A stretch of DNA of 43,137 bases from Acidobacteriota bacterium (GCA_028877265.1 JAPPGX010000068.1:1-43137), one strand, 5' to 3'; numbered from the stretch's first letter, positions 15,386 to 24,034 are shown. The notes: generated by a model not told the origin, from the letters alone. A program made the numbers and translations.

Positions 15386-16288
15386 CTATCTGCCGAACGA
15401 GTACGAGAAGTTGACGGCCGGCAGACAGCATCCTCCCTCATCATCGCCCTGTGCACCGAAGACTGCGACCTCGGTGTTGAAGCGGTCGCCGATGACGCGG
15501 ATCCCTCCCGAGAGCACAACGCCCAGCGCGTCGGGGAGCACATAGTTCTCGGTGATGAGCTTGACCCGGCGACTGACCCTGGTCTCGCCGCCCACCATGA
15601 ACGCCGGCTCGTTCACGAAGTCGTCGCCCGAATAGAAGTAGCCGAGTCCCGCCGAGAGCGCCCTCTCATCGTCGCCAAAGGTGCCCACCCCGTATGCGAT
15701 CCCGACGACCTCGTCATCGAAGAAGAAGGCGAGCGTCCCGAGCGAGGCCTGCACCGTGGGACTCCGCACGACCTGCACCTTCGGGGCGATGTAGACCGGT
15801 TCGAATTCCCCGAAGAGCACCGGCGCCCCCGCCGCTATCGTGACTCGGTCGGTGAGCCCGACCGCGGCGAACGGGAGGATGACCAGGTAGGTGCCGATGT
15901 ACGATTCGCCGCGGGCGAGCGAGCGCCCGGTGGAGGTGAAGAGCAGCCGGGTGCTGCCCGGATCCTCGCTCCAGAACTCGCCGTCGCGCACCCTGCCCCG
16001 GGCCGGACGAAGCTGTTGGATCTGGGAACGGTCGATCTCCAGCCGCCCGCCGCCCACGGTCACGAGAACCACCAGTTCCCCGTCCTCGTCGAGTTCCGCG
16101 ATGCGCGCAAAGACCTGGGAGCCGTCGGCCAGCTGGATCTCATATACGGCATCGCCGGGACCGGGGATGTCGCGCGTCGTCTGACCCTTCCCGGCCGCCG
16201 GCGGGAGAATCGCGGCCAGCGGGACGGCAACGGCAAAGAGAACCCTCCGGACCGGCGGGATGGGTGAGATCGGCCGTCGGATGTACAT
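15386..16288 (-). CDS. Exported, probably outer-membrane beta-barrel protein
   Basis: A 300-residue protein with an N-terminal signal peptide: basic MYIRRP, then the hydrophobic stretch VLFAVAVPLAAILPPAA and a likely cleavage near AAGKGQ. The first third (YEIQLADGSQVFARIAELDE) looks like a small beta domain; the rest alternates short strands with Gly and aromatic residues and ends in FSYSFGR, a C-terminal pattern common in outer-membrane barrels. AGGAGGAAGCGCC precedes the ATG, a strong ribosome binding site. The specific function is unknown. Confidence 0.8.
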   Translation of the reverse strand: MYIRRPISPIPPVRRVLFAVAVPLAAILPPAAGKGQTTRDIPGPGDAVYEIQLADGSQVFARIAELDEDGELVVLVTVGGGRLEIDRSQIQQLRPARGRVRDGEFWSEDPGSTRLLFTSTGRSLARGESYIGTYLVILPFAAVGLTDRVTIAAGAPVLFGEFEPVYIAPKVQVVRSPTVQASLGTLAFFFDDEVVGIAYGVGTFGDDERALSAGLGYFYSGDDFVNEPAFMVGGETRVSRRVKLITENYVLPDALGVVLSGGIRVIGDRFNTEVAVFGAQGDDEGGCCLPAVNFSYSFGR

Positions 16289-17029
16289 GGCGCTTCCTCC
16301 TGCTCAAGTCGACCGAGGCGAACGGTGCGGGCCGCGCCCCGGCCATCCCGGTCGGCGGGTTCGCGGGGAGTCCGGTCGGGAGATCCGGAATGTAGCCTGG
16401 CGACGGCGTTTCGTCCCTGCCGTCCGGACCGTGTCCTCACGCCTGTTCCGGCTCTTCGCAAGCGGGCGCGGGAGCGTGGTCCGGCGCACCGGCTGAGCGA
16501 CTTGGTCGTCGCGGTGGACCCGGGCGTGCTCCGCGCACCGTCCGGTCCGTCTTCCACGTCGGTCCGGGACGAGGTCTCCGGGCCGGCTCCGTCAGCTGAC
16601 GCGAGTACAGGACACCGGATCCGTCGGGCGCACGCCCGCAGGGCTCCCCCCCCGCCAGATGGGCGAGCGGTCCGGGGTGGCGGGAATTCGCCGGATTCTC
16701 TGCTCCGCGAAGGTCCGCAACCGGTCGACGGTTCGGAACTTGCCCACCGAGGGAGCAGGACCGTCCCCAGGATCGCGGCGCCGCGGCCCGCTCGAGTCCT
16801 GTCGCTCGGTGAGGGTCTGCCGTCGGTCCAGCGTGGTCACCTGATACGGCGTGAGCCTACAGCGGAGATCGCGCATGCGTCGGCTCTACAGATGCGGGCT
16901 GTCCATGCCGGCGCCACCGCCGCGGCGGGCGCATCTCCGGTGGCTCCATCAACGATCCACCCCCTCCGCCAGCGGGGACGGCGGACCCACCACCGTCGGG
17001 ATTGGCGACGACAGCGCCGTATATCTGAG
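16289..17029. other. Intergenic stretch between divergent exported-protein genes
   Basis: About 740 bp separate the barrel-like protein from a lipoprotein gene on the other strand. Long open frames cross it, but they lack start signals and recognisable motifs. Promoters of both genes should lie here; no clear -35/-10 pair was found. Confidence 0.4.
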
Positions 17030-17473
17030 ATGGAGATGCGGAGATTGGTGATCCTCGGGGTTGGCTGTCTGCTCTTCGGGGGGTGCTATTACCCGGAGAC
17101 CCTCATCGGTGTGCTGTCGGACGGGAGTGTGGTGTTCCGGCCTCAGTGGGATTCCGCCGAGCCCGTTTTCCTGCCGGACTTGGTCGCTGCGGGATCGAGA
17201 TTCACGGTCGTCGTCTACACGAAAGGCGGTGGCTGCATCAGTTTCAACAGCACCCGGGTGGACATCGAGGGCAACCAGGCGACGGTCACGCCCTACGACA
17301 CTTTCCACACACCCGGCAGGAGCAGCGGATGCGACACCTATCTGACGGCCATCGAGCATGAGGCCACGATTCGGTTCACGCGAAAGGGTCAGGCAACGGT
17401 CCTGATCCGGGTCCGCGAACGTGAATACCGTCGGGACGTGCGGATCCTGCGTCGGACCGTTCATGTCTACTGA
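17030..17473 (+). CDS. Small lipoprotein of unknown function
   Basis: A 147-residue protein beginning MEMRRLVILGVGCLLFGGCY. The LFGGC lipobox predicts signal peptidase II cleavage and lipidation of that Cys. The mature part contains two further cysteines in GGGCISF and SSGCDTY, which could pair, and is predicted to be mostly beta. The frame continues far upstream without a stop, but only this start gives a signal peptide; the second Met at 17036 is an alternative. It is followed after 23 bp by another exported-protein gene on the same strand, so the two may form an operon. Confidence 0.75.
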   Translation: MEMRRLVILGVGCLLFGGCYYPETLIGVLSDGSVVFRPQWDSAEPVFLPDLVAAGSRFTVVVYTKGGGCISFNSTRVDIEGNQATVTPYDTFHTPGRSSGCDTYLTAIEHEATIRFTRKGQATVLIRVREREYRRDVRILRRTVHVY

Positions 17474-17496
17474 ACGCTTTCTGAGGGGAGGTTTAG

Positions 17497-18054
17497 ATGC
17501 GGAGATCGCCGGTTCTGGCCCTGGCCCTCGGGCCTGCCCTGATCGCGCGCCCGGTGATGGGCCAGGACCCGGCGCGGGACGACGATCTGCATTGGGCCAG
17601 TGGCATCCTTATCGGCGGTGTCGCGGGCACGGCCGCGAGCACGATCAGCGCTGCCGGGCTCTGCGTCCTGGCAGGTCTTGATGCCGGCAGGTGCGGCGTG
17701 GATGGGGTACAATACGGGGTCTTGCCTGCCCTGGCCTCCGGATTCGGGCTCTCCTATCCCGATCGCGCGACCGGGAAGGGGCGGCTTCGTACCATGGCTC
17801 TGGGAGTGGCCGGCGGGGTCCTCACGGTGCTGGGCGTCTGGGTGGCGGTGCGACTCGATCCGTCGGTCTACATCGCATCCCCAGATCGTGCGCAATTCCT
17901 CCGCGCTGCCTTCTGGGGTGCGGGCATCGGGTTCATGAACGCCACGGCCGGATTCCACATCCCGGCTTCCCCCCATTCATCGACCGGATCGCGCGACCGA
18001 GGGAACGCGTCCCCGATCAGGCTCGGGTTGGCGCTTCGCCTCCCACTCCCCTAG
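17497..18054 (+). CDS. Exported or membrane protein of unknown function
   Basis: A 185-residue protein with a signal-like N-terminus (MRRSPVLALALGPALIARPV, then MGQDPA) and three further hydrophobic, glycine-rich segments at about 35-65, 98-118 and 130-150. GGGAGG lies 6 nt before the ATG. The hydrophobic segments could be membrane helices; the C-terminal RLGLALRLPLP could alternatively be a barrel strand. It follows the lipoprotein gene closely. I do not recognise the family. Confidence 0.7.
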   Translation: MRRSPVLALALGPALIARPVMGQDPARDDDLHWASGILIGGVAGTAASTISAAGLCVLAGLDAGRCGVDGVQYGVLPALASGFGLSYPDRATGKGRLRTMALGVAGGVLTVLGVWVAVRLDPSVYIASPDRAQFLRAAFWGAGIGFMNATAGFHIPASPHSSTGSRDRGNASPIRLGLALRLPLP

Positions 18055-18410
18055 CAGGGCGCCGATGTTGCCCGGGGCAACGCCGAACGAGGCGAGGATA
18101 TCGGACAACTTCCAGCCAATCGGCCGTATGGCTGCGTGGACAGGAACGCCGAACCTGCTCTCCGACTCCAGCTCGCTTCACGAAGGAGACCACCGGGGGT
18201 TCGTGGGCGCGGGCGAGGCACATGTCGTCCCGGATGTTGCAGCTGGCGTGTACAGGATATGGGTAAGAACCACCTAAGACCTTACATTTCAAGGAGTTCC
18301 GACCACTAACGACCGGAAACGGAGGGCACCCGGACGGTGCGACGCCATCATACCGGAAGCAGGCCTCGTATCCGAGACTTCCATTGTCGGCCATGAGGTC
18401 GCGGTAGCGG

Positions 18411-18813
18411 GGAGCAGGCGGCCCTCCGGTCCGCTGATGATCTCGCGCATCTGGTCAAGGGTGTCCAGCCTGAGATCGTGCCGCATCGCGAACTCGTTGA
18501 CGTCTCGGTGGAGGCGCTTCGGTGAGAACTTGTGTTACACACCTTTTCGCCCGCGCTTCACCAGCGCCCAGAAGCTCAGGATCCCGTTGGTGCGTGCCTG
18601 CCCGCGCACATACTCACCGGTCGAGCGCCCGACCCACTCACGGTTGGCGCAGCCCGGGCAGGCTCGGTTGCCGTCCGTGTAGACGGTCGAGCCGTCCTCG
18701 GTGACCCGGTCGACGAACCCTTGCGAGGTCTCCTTGTCCGTCTTGCGGGTGACCTGCGCAGACACCCTGGCCGTCGCCCGGTCCTGTAGGCCCCGCGCGG
18801 CCAGCCCCGCCAC
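18411..18813 (-). pseudogene. IS1595-like (ISXO2) transposase 3' remnant
   Basis: The retained frame encodes SAQVTRKTDKETSQGFV, GSTVYTDGNRA and STGEYVRGQARTNGILSFWA, typical of the ISXO2-like transposase domain, with the conserved YTD Asp and NGIESFW-type motif (here NGILSFW, Glu replaced by Leu). The frame then ends and similarity continues in another frame as KFSPKRLHRDVNEFAMRHD and LDTLDQMREI, the usual C-terminus. The N-terminal zinc-binding half is missing. It abuts the 3' end of the first copy of the duplicated gene unit. Confidence 0.8.
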
Positions 18814-18816
18814 CCG

Positions 18817-19423
18817 TCAAGCGTTGTCGTCGGGCGGGGCCCCGAAGAGGTTGATCCAGGCGATCACTTCGGGCCGGAGCGTCTTTGAGAGGTGGATGGC
18901 GCGCGCGACTTCGAACACGGACATGCCGCCGGCGGAGAGCAGCCCGGGGAGGTCCCAGGGGTGGATGCAGGCGAAGACGTGCCATGCCTGGTCGCGCTCG
19001 ACGGGCGTCATTCGCTGCGAGCGGAAGATGCCGGCGAGGCGGTCGCCGCCCGCCCGATCCGGGTAGCCTGCGAGGTGGGCCCCGGAGAGGTGGGCGAAGA
19101 AGGCGTGCACTTCGTCGGCGGAGGGCGCGGGGTCGGGCACGGATCTGGCCCGGGGGTGGCCGAACCAGGAGAGGGGCAGCGGGGTGCGGGACCGGCGCGT
19201 GAAGTCCGGGTCGCGGCAGAAGTGTCGAGGCGGTCTGTCCGGTCCTCCGATGAGGGCACCATGCTCGCCCAAACCCAGTTCGCGGGGGTCGCCTTGTCAG
19301 GATGCAAGACTCGACGGCGCGGCGCTCGGCGCGGGCGTACAACTCCTCCCGGGACGGCACCGGTCCCGGTCCGCCGGACGGCGGATTGAAGTACAGATGG
19401 CGTATCTTGGCGATGTCGAGCAC
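18817..19423 (-). pseudogene. Partner gene of the nucleotidyltransferase, copy A, frameshifted
   Basis: This is the counterpart of the intact gene at 20240-20848. The N-terminal part (VLDIAKIRHLYFNPPS, from a GTG) and the C-terminal part (RSQRMTPVERDQAWHVFACI through NLFGAPPDDNA) both match copy B, but they lie in different frames that switch near 19300, where copy A lacks two bases after ESCILT. The product would be truncated to about 40 matching residues. No known family was recognised. Confidence 0.7.
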
Positions 19424-19568
19424 GGTCAGCGCTCCCACGTCGGAGGGGGGCGATGGGGCCGGGCCGGGGTTCGAGAGAGAATCTCGCGCCATACCTGGGA
19501 GCGGACAAACGGAGCGGGTCCGCGGCTTCCTCGGTGTATGCGGGCCGGATCAGGGGCCTCTGGCCGCT

Positions 19569-20131
19569 TCAGTTGAGCCACTTCTCCGGGAAGGTCTCCA
19601 GCTCACGTTTGAGTTGCCGGAGATCGGAGACATCGATGTGCTCGATGGCGGCCTTGACCGCGGCTGGGTCGTGACGGCGGGCGACGGCAAAGTCGTAGAG
19701 GTCGCGCGCCAGTAGCTGTCCCGAGTCAAGCATCCGCCCCCAGAGCTTCTTCGCGAGGATCTCGGCGTCGGTCTCGAGGGGCACCCGGGTGCCGGCGACC
19801 GTATCGCCCGAGCGCGGGTCGCCGGTCTGCGGGCCGCTGGTGAAAAGTGTGACCTCGCCGCCTCCCTGGAGGACGATCCTGGTGTTCCAGCGGTGGACGG
19901 CGAGCACTTCGGGCGTACCGGCGCTCTCCTTGACGGTGCGCTGGAACGCGTCACGTCGCTGCCAGAGACGCCTGCACGCGTCGCTTTCGGTGAAAAAAGG
20001 TCCACGTCGGTGCTGTGGCGGTGCGCCCAGCGCATGGCCAAAGCGGTCCCGCCGCCGAGTTGCGCGGCCAAGGGCTCGCGCACCGCCTCGAAGAGCTGGC
20101 GTGGTCCGTCCGGCAGGTCGTATTCAGCCAA
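19569..20131 (-). pseudogene. AbiEii-like nucleotidyltransferase, copy A, frameshifted
   Basis: The N-terminal part has GGGTALAMRWAHRHSTDVDL, matching the nucleotidyltransferase signature of the AbiEii/AbiGii toxin family (GG motif, then S.D.D with two catalytic Asp). Immediately after VDLF a run of six T on the coding strand (19993-19998) shifts the frame; similarity resumes as RRLWQRRDAFQRTV and runs through ARDLYDFAVARRHDPAAVKA to a stop at 19569. Compared with copy B it also lacks eight residues before GGGTA and ends earlier. TTG at 20131 is the likely start, as in copy B. Confidence 0.7.
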
Positions 20132-20239
20132 GGGCCAGCCAGGCGTCGTGCCCGTGGACACGGCGGGCGACAGGAAAGAGGCCGACGAGCCACCAGACGC
20201 CAACGCTGTCAGGTCCCGCGGAGGCAGCCCCGCCGTCCG

Positions 20240-20848
20240 TCAGGTGTCGTCGTTGGGCGGAGCCCCGAAGAGGTTGATCCAGGCGGTCACGTGGGGCCGA
20301 AGCGTCTCTGAGAGGTGGATGGCGCGTGCGACTTCGTACACGGACAATCCACCCGGGTAGAGAAGCCCGGGCAGGTCCCAGAGGTGAATGCAGGCGAAGA
20401 CGTGCCAGACCTGATCGCGCTGGACGGGCGTCATGCGTGCCGCGCGAAAGATCCGCGACAGCTCGGCGCCGCTTGGGCGACCCGGATAGCCCGCGAGATG
20501 GCCGGCGGCGAGGTGGCCGAAAAAAATCCGGACCTCCTCGGCCGAGGGCGGCGGATCGGGTCTCGATGTGGTACGGGGGTGGTCGAACCAGGGGAGCGGC
20601 AAGGGTGTGTGGGACCCCGGCGCAAACTCCGGATCCCAGGTGAATCGGCGAAGCGGCTTGCCGGGCCCGCCGATCAGGGAGCCGTGTTCGCCGAGGGCGT
20701 CCTCGCGCGGATCGCCGCCGGACAGGAGACAGCGCTCGACCGCCTGGCGCTCCTCCCGGGCGTAGAGCTCCTCGCGGGAAGGAAGGCGCTCCAGATCCGC
20801 AGGAGGCGGATCGAAGTAGAGGCGGCGGATCTTCGCGATGTCGGGCAT
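20240..20848 (-). CDS. Partner protein of the nucleotidyltransferase, copy B
   Basis: A 202-residue intact protein starting MPDIAKIRRLYFDPP. It is soluble, proline-rich in the first half (RLPSREELYAREERQAV; TPLPLPWFDHPR) and helical in the second (FRAARMTPVQRDQVWHVFA; EVARAIHLSETLRPHVTAW). An upstream Met at 20935 would overlap the nucleotidyltransferase by 58 bp and matches poorly. It follows the nucleotidyltransferase after 29 bp. I recognise no domain. Its repeated association with an AbiEii-like gene suggests a toxin-antitoxin-like pair, though in known AbiE systems the antitoxin precedes the toxin and contains a helix-turn-helix, which is not evident here. Confidence 0.7.
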   Translation of the reverse strand: MPDIAKIRRLYFDPPPADLERLPSREELYAREERQAVERCLLSGGDPREDALGEHGSLIGGPGKPLRRFTWDPEFAPGSHTPLPLPWFDHPRTTSRPDPPPSAEEVRIFFGHLAAGHLAGYPGRPSGAELSRIFRAARMTPVQRDQVWHVFACIHLWDLPGLLYPGGLSVYEVARAIHLSETLRPHVTAWINLFGAPPNDDT

Positions 20849-20877
20849 TGGTCCCGGGGGGCTATATTTCGGCGTTC

Positions 20878-21595
20878 CTAGGCGGGAGGGGTGCGGTGGG
20901 GGTGCGCCGGGGTTCTGGAAAGAATCTCGCGCCAAACGACGGCTGCGGCAAAGCGTGCAGGGTCAGCGGCCTCCTCGCGGTAGACGGGCCGGATGAGCCG
21001 ACGCTGCTTCGCGCGGCCGCCCCAGCCATGGCGAAGGTTTTTCAGCTCGGTGTGAAGCTGACGCAGATCGGAGACGTCGATGGCACGCATCGCGGCTTTG
21101 ACGGCATCCGGTTCGTGGTGGCGGGCGACAGCGAAGTCGTAGAGGTCTCGTTCAAGAAGCTGCCGCGGGGTGTCGAGCATGCGCCCGGCCAGCTTCTTGG
21201 ATCTCGGCGGTTGCCTCGAGTTGGACGCCTGTACCGCGGACGGTATCGCCGGAGGATGGCAAGCCGGGAAGCATGGGGCCGCCGCTGAACAGCGTGACCT
21301 CGCTGTCCTGGAGAAGGATTTTCAGGTTCCGGGGCCGTATGCGGGCCGCAGTTAGAGGAATCCCTCGCCGCTTGAGGTCGCGCTCGAGAGATGCCCGCCG
21401 CTCGTACAGGCGGGCGTAGGGAGCGCCATCGGTGAAGAGGTCCACGTCGGTACTGTGGCGGTGCGCCCAGCGCATGGCCAGCGCGGTCCCGCCGCCAAGG
21501 CGGACGTGCCGTTCGCCGCCGAGGTGCGCGGCCAGGGGCTCATGCACCGCCTCGAAGAGCCCGGCCGGACCCTCCGGCAGGTCGTATTCAGCCAA
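20878..21595 (-). pseudogene. AbiEii-like nucleotidyltransferase, copy B, frameshifted
   Basis: The first frame covers the catalytic core with RLGGGTALAMRWAHRHSTDV and DLFTDGAPYARL through ILLQDSEVTLFSGG. After EATAEI the frame breaks: five bases present in copy A (coding ILAKK there) are missing, and similarity continues in another frame as GRMLDTPRQLLERDLYDFAV and on to WREILSRTPA. The first piece retains the whole nucleotide-binding motif but loses the helical C-terminal region. The start may be TTG at 21595, overlapping the upstream gene by 8 bp, or an ATG as far as 21667. Confidence 0.75.
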
Positions 21596-21872
21596 GGCCC
21601 AGCCAGGGGTTGTGCCCGTGCACCCGGCGGGCGGAACCAAGTAGTCCGACGAGCCACCGGACGCCAACGCCGATGGGAATGAACCATCCGACGGCCACGG
21701 GAACGGCGAGCCGGCCGAAGAGGCCGACGACCAGCGTGGTCAGGCCATGCCGTCGAAAGGGTTGTAGGCGATGGATCCCGACGGTTCCGGAGAAAAACGA
21801 GATGACGAAGGCGGGGAGCATGGCCCCGGAGAGAGCAAGGGTAGTGCCGGGAGGAGCGTACTGGCCGGTCAT
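21588..21872 (-). CDS. Small membrane protein, TM2-like
   Basis: A 94-residue protein with two or three hydrophobic helices (ALSGAMLPAFVISFFSG; LTTLVVGLFGRLAVPVAVGW; IPIGVGVRWLVGLL). The pattern FFSGTVGIHR followed by a second helix and WLV resembles the TM2 domain (FFLG..GIHRFY), a small membrane module of unknown role. GAGGA lies about 9 nt before the ATG. Only its last codons are also present in copy A of the downstream duplication, so it probably marks the boundary of the duplicated unit. Confidence 0.6.
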   Translation of the reverse strand: MTGQYAPPGTTLALSGAMLPAFVISFFSGTVGIHRLQPFRRHGLTTLVVGLFGRLAVPVAVGWFIPIGVGVRWLVGLLGSARRVHGHNPWLGLG

Positions 21873-22062
21873 GGCGTGGTCCTCGCTCTCCCTGCTGGCG
21901 GGGAAGGGGATCAGATCGGCAATCTAACGTCGGGGTTCCGGCATACGCAGCCACGGCGGGGCGGGCCACGCCCGGGCCCTATCCCCGAACTTGCGGCCCT
22001 CATGCTTCCGCCGCGGTCCGACCGACTTGGAAGCGCCTGCCGGCAGAATGGGAAAGAGGCAG

Positions 22063-22290
22063 ATGTCACCAGATACGGAAGAGGGCCCGGATGTCTCCCC
22101 TCGCATCCTGCGGATGCCCGAGGTCGAGGCCCGCACCGGTCTCTCGCGCAGGACAATCCGGACGCTGATACGCAAGGGAGCCTTCCCCCGGCCGATCCGG
22201 CTGAGCCGCCGCACCGTCGGCTTGCTCGAGTCTGAATTGAACGCGTGGCTTCTGGAGCGGGGTGCGGGCAGCCGCGGCGGCGCGGAGTGA
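22063..22290 (+). CDS. AlpA-like helix-turn-helix regulator 1
   Basis: A 75-residue DNA-binding protein of the AlpA/excisionase type. The core RILRMPEVEARTGLSRRTIR, then LIRKGAFPRPIRLSRR and a terminal LNAWLLER, gives the usual winged helix-turn-helix layout. GAGG lies four bases before ATG at 22063; two Met further upstream lack this. Such proteins commonly control excision or early genes of integrated elements. It is the first plus-strand gene of the transfer block and is divergent from the TM2-like gene. Confidence 0.85.
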   Translation: MSPDTEEGPDVSPRILRMPEVEARTGLSRRTIRTLIRKGAFPRPIRLSRRTVGLLESELNAWLLERGAGSRGGAE

Positions 22291-22884
22291 TCCTGGACGG
22301 GGGCCAGTCGGGTTTTCCGGGCGGCGGGACACGGTGCGCAGGAGGCAACTGCATGGAGACCGGATCACCGACCGGACGATCCGGGCCGGGAGCACGGGGA
22401 AAGACTTCGCCGGCGTAGACGGGAGCAGCCGTCCCGCGCATGCCGGGACCGACCGGCACACCGGCCTCCCGCGGTCCTTCTCGCCGCCGTCACCTGATCC
22501 CGCACGCGGCCTCTCCGGGCAGCCCGCTCCGGAACACAGCCCGGAGACCGCCATCGTCCGGTCACCGCTTCGCGGCACGCCGCTGCGCCGGACGAGCTGG
22601 CGACGCCGTCCCCAGCCTGTCGGTGGCGGGTCCGCCCGCGTCGTCCTGACGGCCTGACCGGGGTGGCCGGTCTCCGCCGGCGCCGCCGCGGAACGGCGGA
22701 CGGACTCCGCCTGCGGCGCCCGCCGTCCGGCCTCTCCGGCCGGCGTTTTCCGTCCCCCCGCGGGGACCCTTCCGGACCTCTCCGCCGCGCCGCTGGCGGA
22801 ACGGCGGAAGGGCTCTTTCGCCTCCTCGGACCGGCTCGCCGCTCCTCGGACAACCCCGTAACTCCTGTTTCTTGACGGATTTGC
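22291..22884. other. Non-coding, repeat-containing stretch before the transfer operon
   Basis: About 590 bp of very GC-rich sequence lie between the two AlpA-like genes with no credible gene. Related short motifs recur, for example GGAACGGCGGACGG near 22690 and GGAACGGCGGAAGG near 22798, and GTCCGGCCTCTCCGG near 22725 with TTCCGGACCTCTCCG near 22770, so the area has a partly duplicated structure. Position and structure suit an operator region or an origin of transfer, but no known nick-site motif was found. Confidence 0.45.
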
Positions 22885-23439
22885 GTGACTTTCCCCAGCG
22901 TCCTCCTCATGGAGACGCCGGGTCAGTCGACGGTGAGCGGGATCTTCGTGGAGATGGTCGAGGAGTTTCTCGGCCTCACGGGGATGCCCCCGGGTGTGTT
23001 CGGCCGGCAGGCCGTGGGCGATCCGGGCTTCGTGCGCCGCCTGCGGAGAGGCCGCTCCTCGACGCTCCGGACGGTCGACCGGGTCGTGGCGTTCATCGAG
23101 GCGTGGGTTCCAGACGAGGGCGGAGACCTCGCCGTCTCCGGGCCCGGCCGGCTCCGGGAACGCCTGTCGAGTGCACGGAGGGTGAGATGGGTGGAGAGGG
23201 AACCGGAAGGGGCTGTCCCCCCCGTGCGCATGCTGCGCTTGCAGACGGTTCTGGACTGCACGGGACTCTCGAGGAGCACGCTCTACGAGCTGATACGGGA
23301 GGGGAGCTTTCCGAAGCCCGTCCGGCTGGGCGCGCAGGCCGCCGGCTGGTACGAGGCGGAGGTGGACGGCTGGATCCACGGCCGGGTGGCGGAGAGCCGG
23401 AGCGAGGCCGGCCCGCCGCCGGACCCGGCCGATTCCTGA
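22885..23439 (+). CDS. AlpA-like regulator 2 with extra N-terminal domain
   Basis: A 184-residue protein with two parts. The first (VSGIFVEMVEEFLG; GVFGRQAVGDPGFVRRLRRG; LRTVDRVVAFIEAW) is helical and looks like a small DNA-binding domain. The second (RMLRLQTVLDCTGLSRSTLY; LIREGSFPKPVRLG; VDGWIHGR) is an AlpA-type winged helix-turn-helix related to the gene at 22063. The chosen start is GTG at 22885; ATG at 22909 is also possible and neither has a strong ribosome binding site. It ends 11 bp before the virB2 start, so it is probably the first gene of the transfer operon and its regulator. Confidence 0.75.
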   Translation: MTFPSVLLMETPGQSTVSGIFVEMVEEFLGLTGMPPGVFGRQAVGDPGFVRRLRRGRSSTLRTVDRVVAFIEAWVPDEGGDLAVSGPGRLRERLSSARRVRWVEREPEGAVPPVRMLRLQTVLDCTGLSRSTLYELIREGSFPKPVRLGAQAAGWYEAEVDGWIHGRVAESRSEAGPPPDPADS

Positions 23440-23450
23440 AGGAGGGGGCG

Positions 23451-23732
23451 ATGGGAGGATCGAGGGAAGTGGCGAAGGCAGCTCTCGCGCTCTGGTGGCT
23501 CGTGCCGGCTGCGCTCCTGGCGCAGGGGACGAGCCCGTGGGTGGATGCAGTCAACGAGCTTGAGACGCAGTTCACCGGCCCGATCGCTCGGGGGCTTTCG
23601 CTGATTGCGATCGTGATCGGGGGGCTGATGTTCGCCTTCGGTGAGGGGGGGAGCAAGCGGACGCTCGCCGGGATCATCTTCGGTCTCGGGATGGCGATGG
23701 GCGCCGCCAACTTCCTGGCCTGGCTCTTCTGA
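23451..23732 (+). CDS. virB2: VirB2/TrbC-like conjugative pilin
   Basis: A 93-residue protein with a signal sequence (ALALWWLVPAALLAQG) and two hydrophobic helices (ARGLSLIAIVIGGLMFAFGE and IIFGLGMAMGAANFLAWLF), the layout of VirB2/TrbC pilins. GGAGGGGGCG directly precedes the ATG. Its stop overlaps the next start (TGATG). It would be the major subunit of the conjugative pilus. Confidence 0.85.
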   Translation: MGGSREVAKAALALWWLVPAALLAQGTSPWVDAVNELETQFTGPIARGLSLIAIVIGGLMFAFGEGGSKRTLAGIIFGLGMAMGAANFLAWLF

Positions 23733-24034
23733 TGCGGGGGCTCAGGCGCTGGCCCGGGTACGCGGCGCTCAACCGTCCGCTCACGATCCTCGGGGTCGAG
23801 CGCCGCGCGTTTCTCCTCGTGGCGACGCTCGCGCTCGGGCTCTGGAACGCGACTGGCTCGCTCCTGGCGGGGGCGGTGGTGTTCGCGCTGGGATGGGGGG
23901 CGGGTTGGTTCGCGGGCCGCAGCGATCCGGAGATGCTGGCGGTGCTCCGCGCGGGGGCCGGCTATCCGGCGCGCTTCGACCCGGGGAAGTGGGCCGATCG
24001 TCCGTGGCACCTCGTGATCCGGAGCGGACGGTGA
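23732..24034 (+). CDS. virB3: VirB3/TrbD-like inner-membrane protein
   Basis: A 100-residue protein with the family-type N-terminus (YAALNRPLTILGVERRAF) followed by a hydrophobic hairpin (LVATLALGLWNA; GAVVFALGWGAGWF) and a short cytoplasmic tail. VirB3 proteins assist assembly of the secretion channel with VirB4. It overlaps virB2 by one base and virB4 by four (GTGA). Confidence 0.88.
   Translation: MRGLRRWPGYAALNRPLTILGVERRAFLLVATLALGLWNATGSLLAGAVVFALGWGAGWFAGRSDPEMLAVLRAGAGYPARFDPGKWADRPWHLVIRSGR

Larger units (their letters stand above)
18799..21667 (-). repeat. Tandem duplication of a two-gene unit
   Basis: Two diverged direct copies of about 1.4 kb lie head to tail: roughly 18799-20205 (copy A) and 20222-21667 (copy B). 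Matching landmarks are offset by 1423 bp at the 3' end and 1463 bp at the 5' end, the difference being small indels. Each unit contains the last codons of a small membrane protein gene, a nucleotidyltransferase gene and a partner gene. Identity is visibly high but far from complete, so the event is not recent. Confidence 0.85.
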
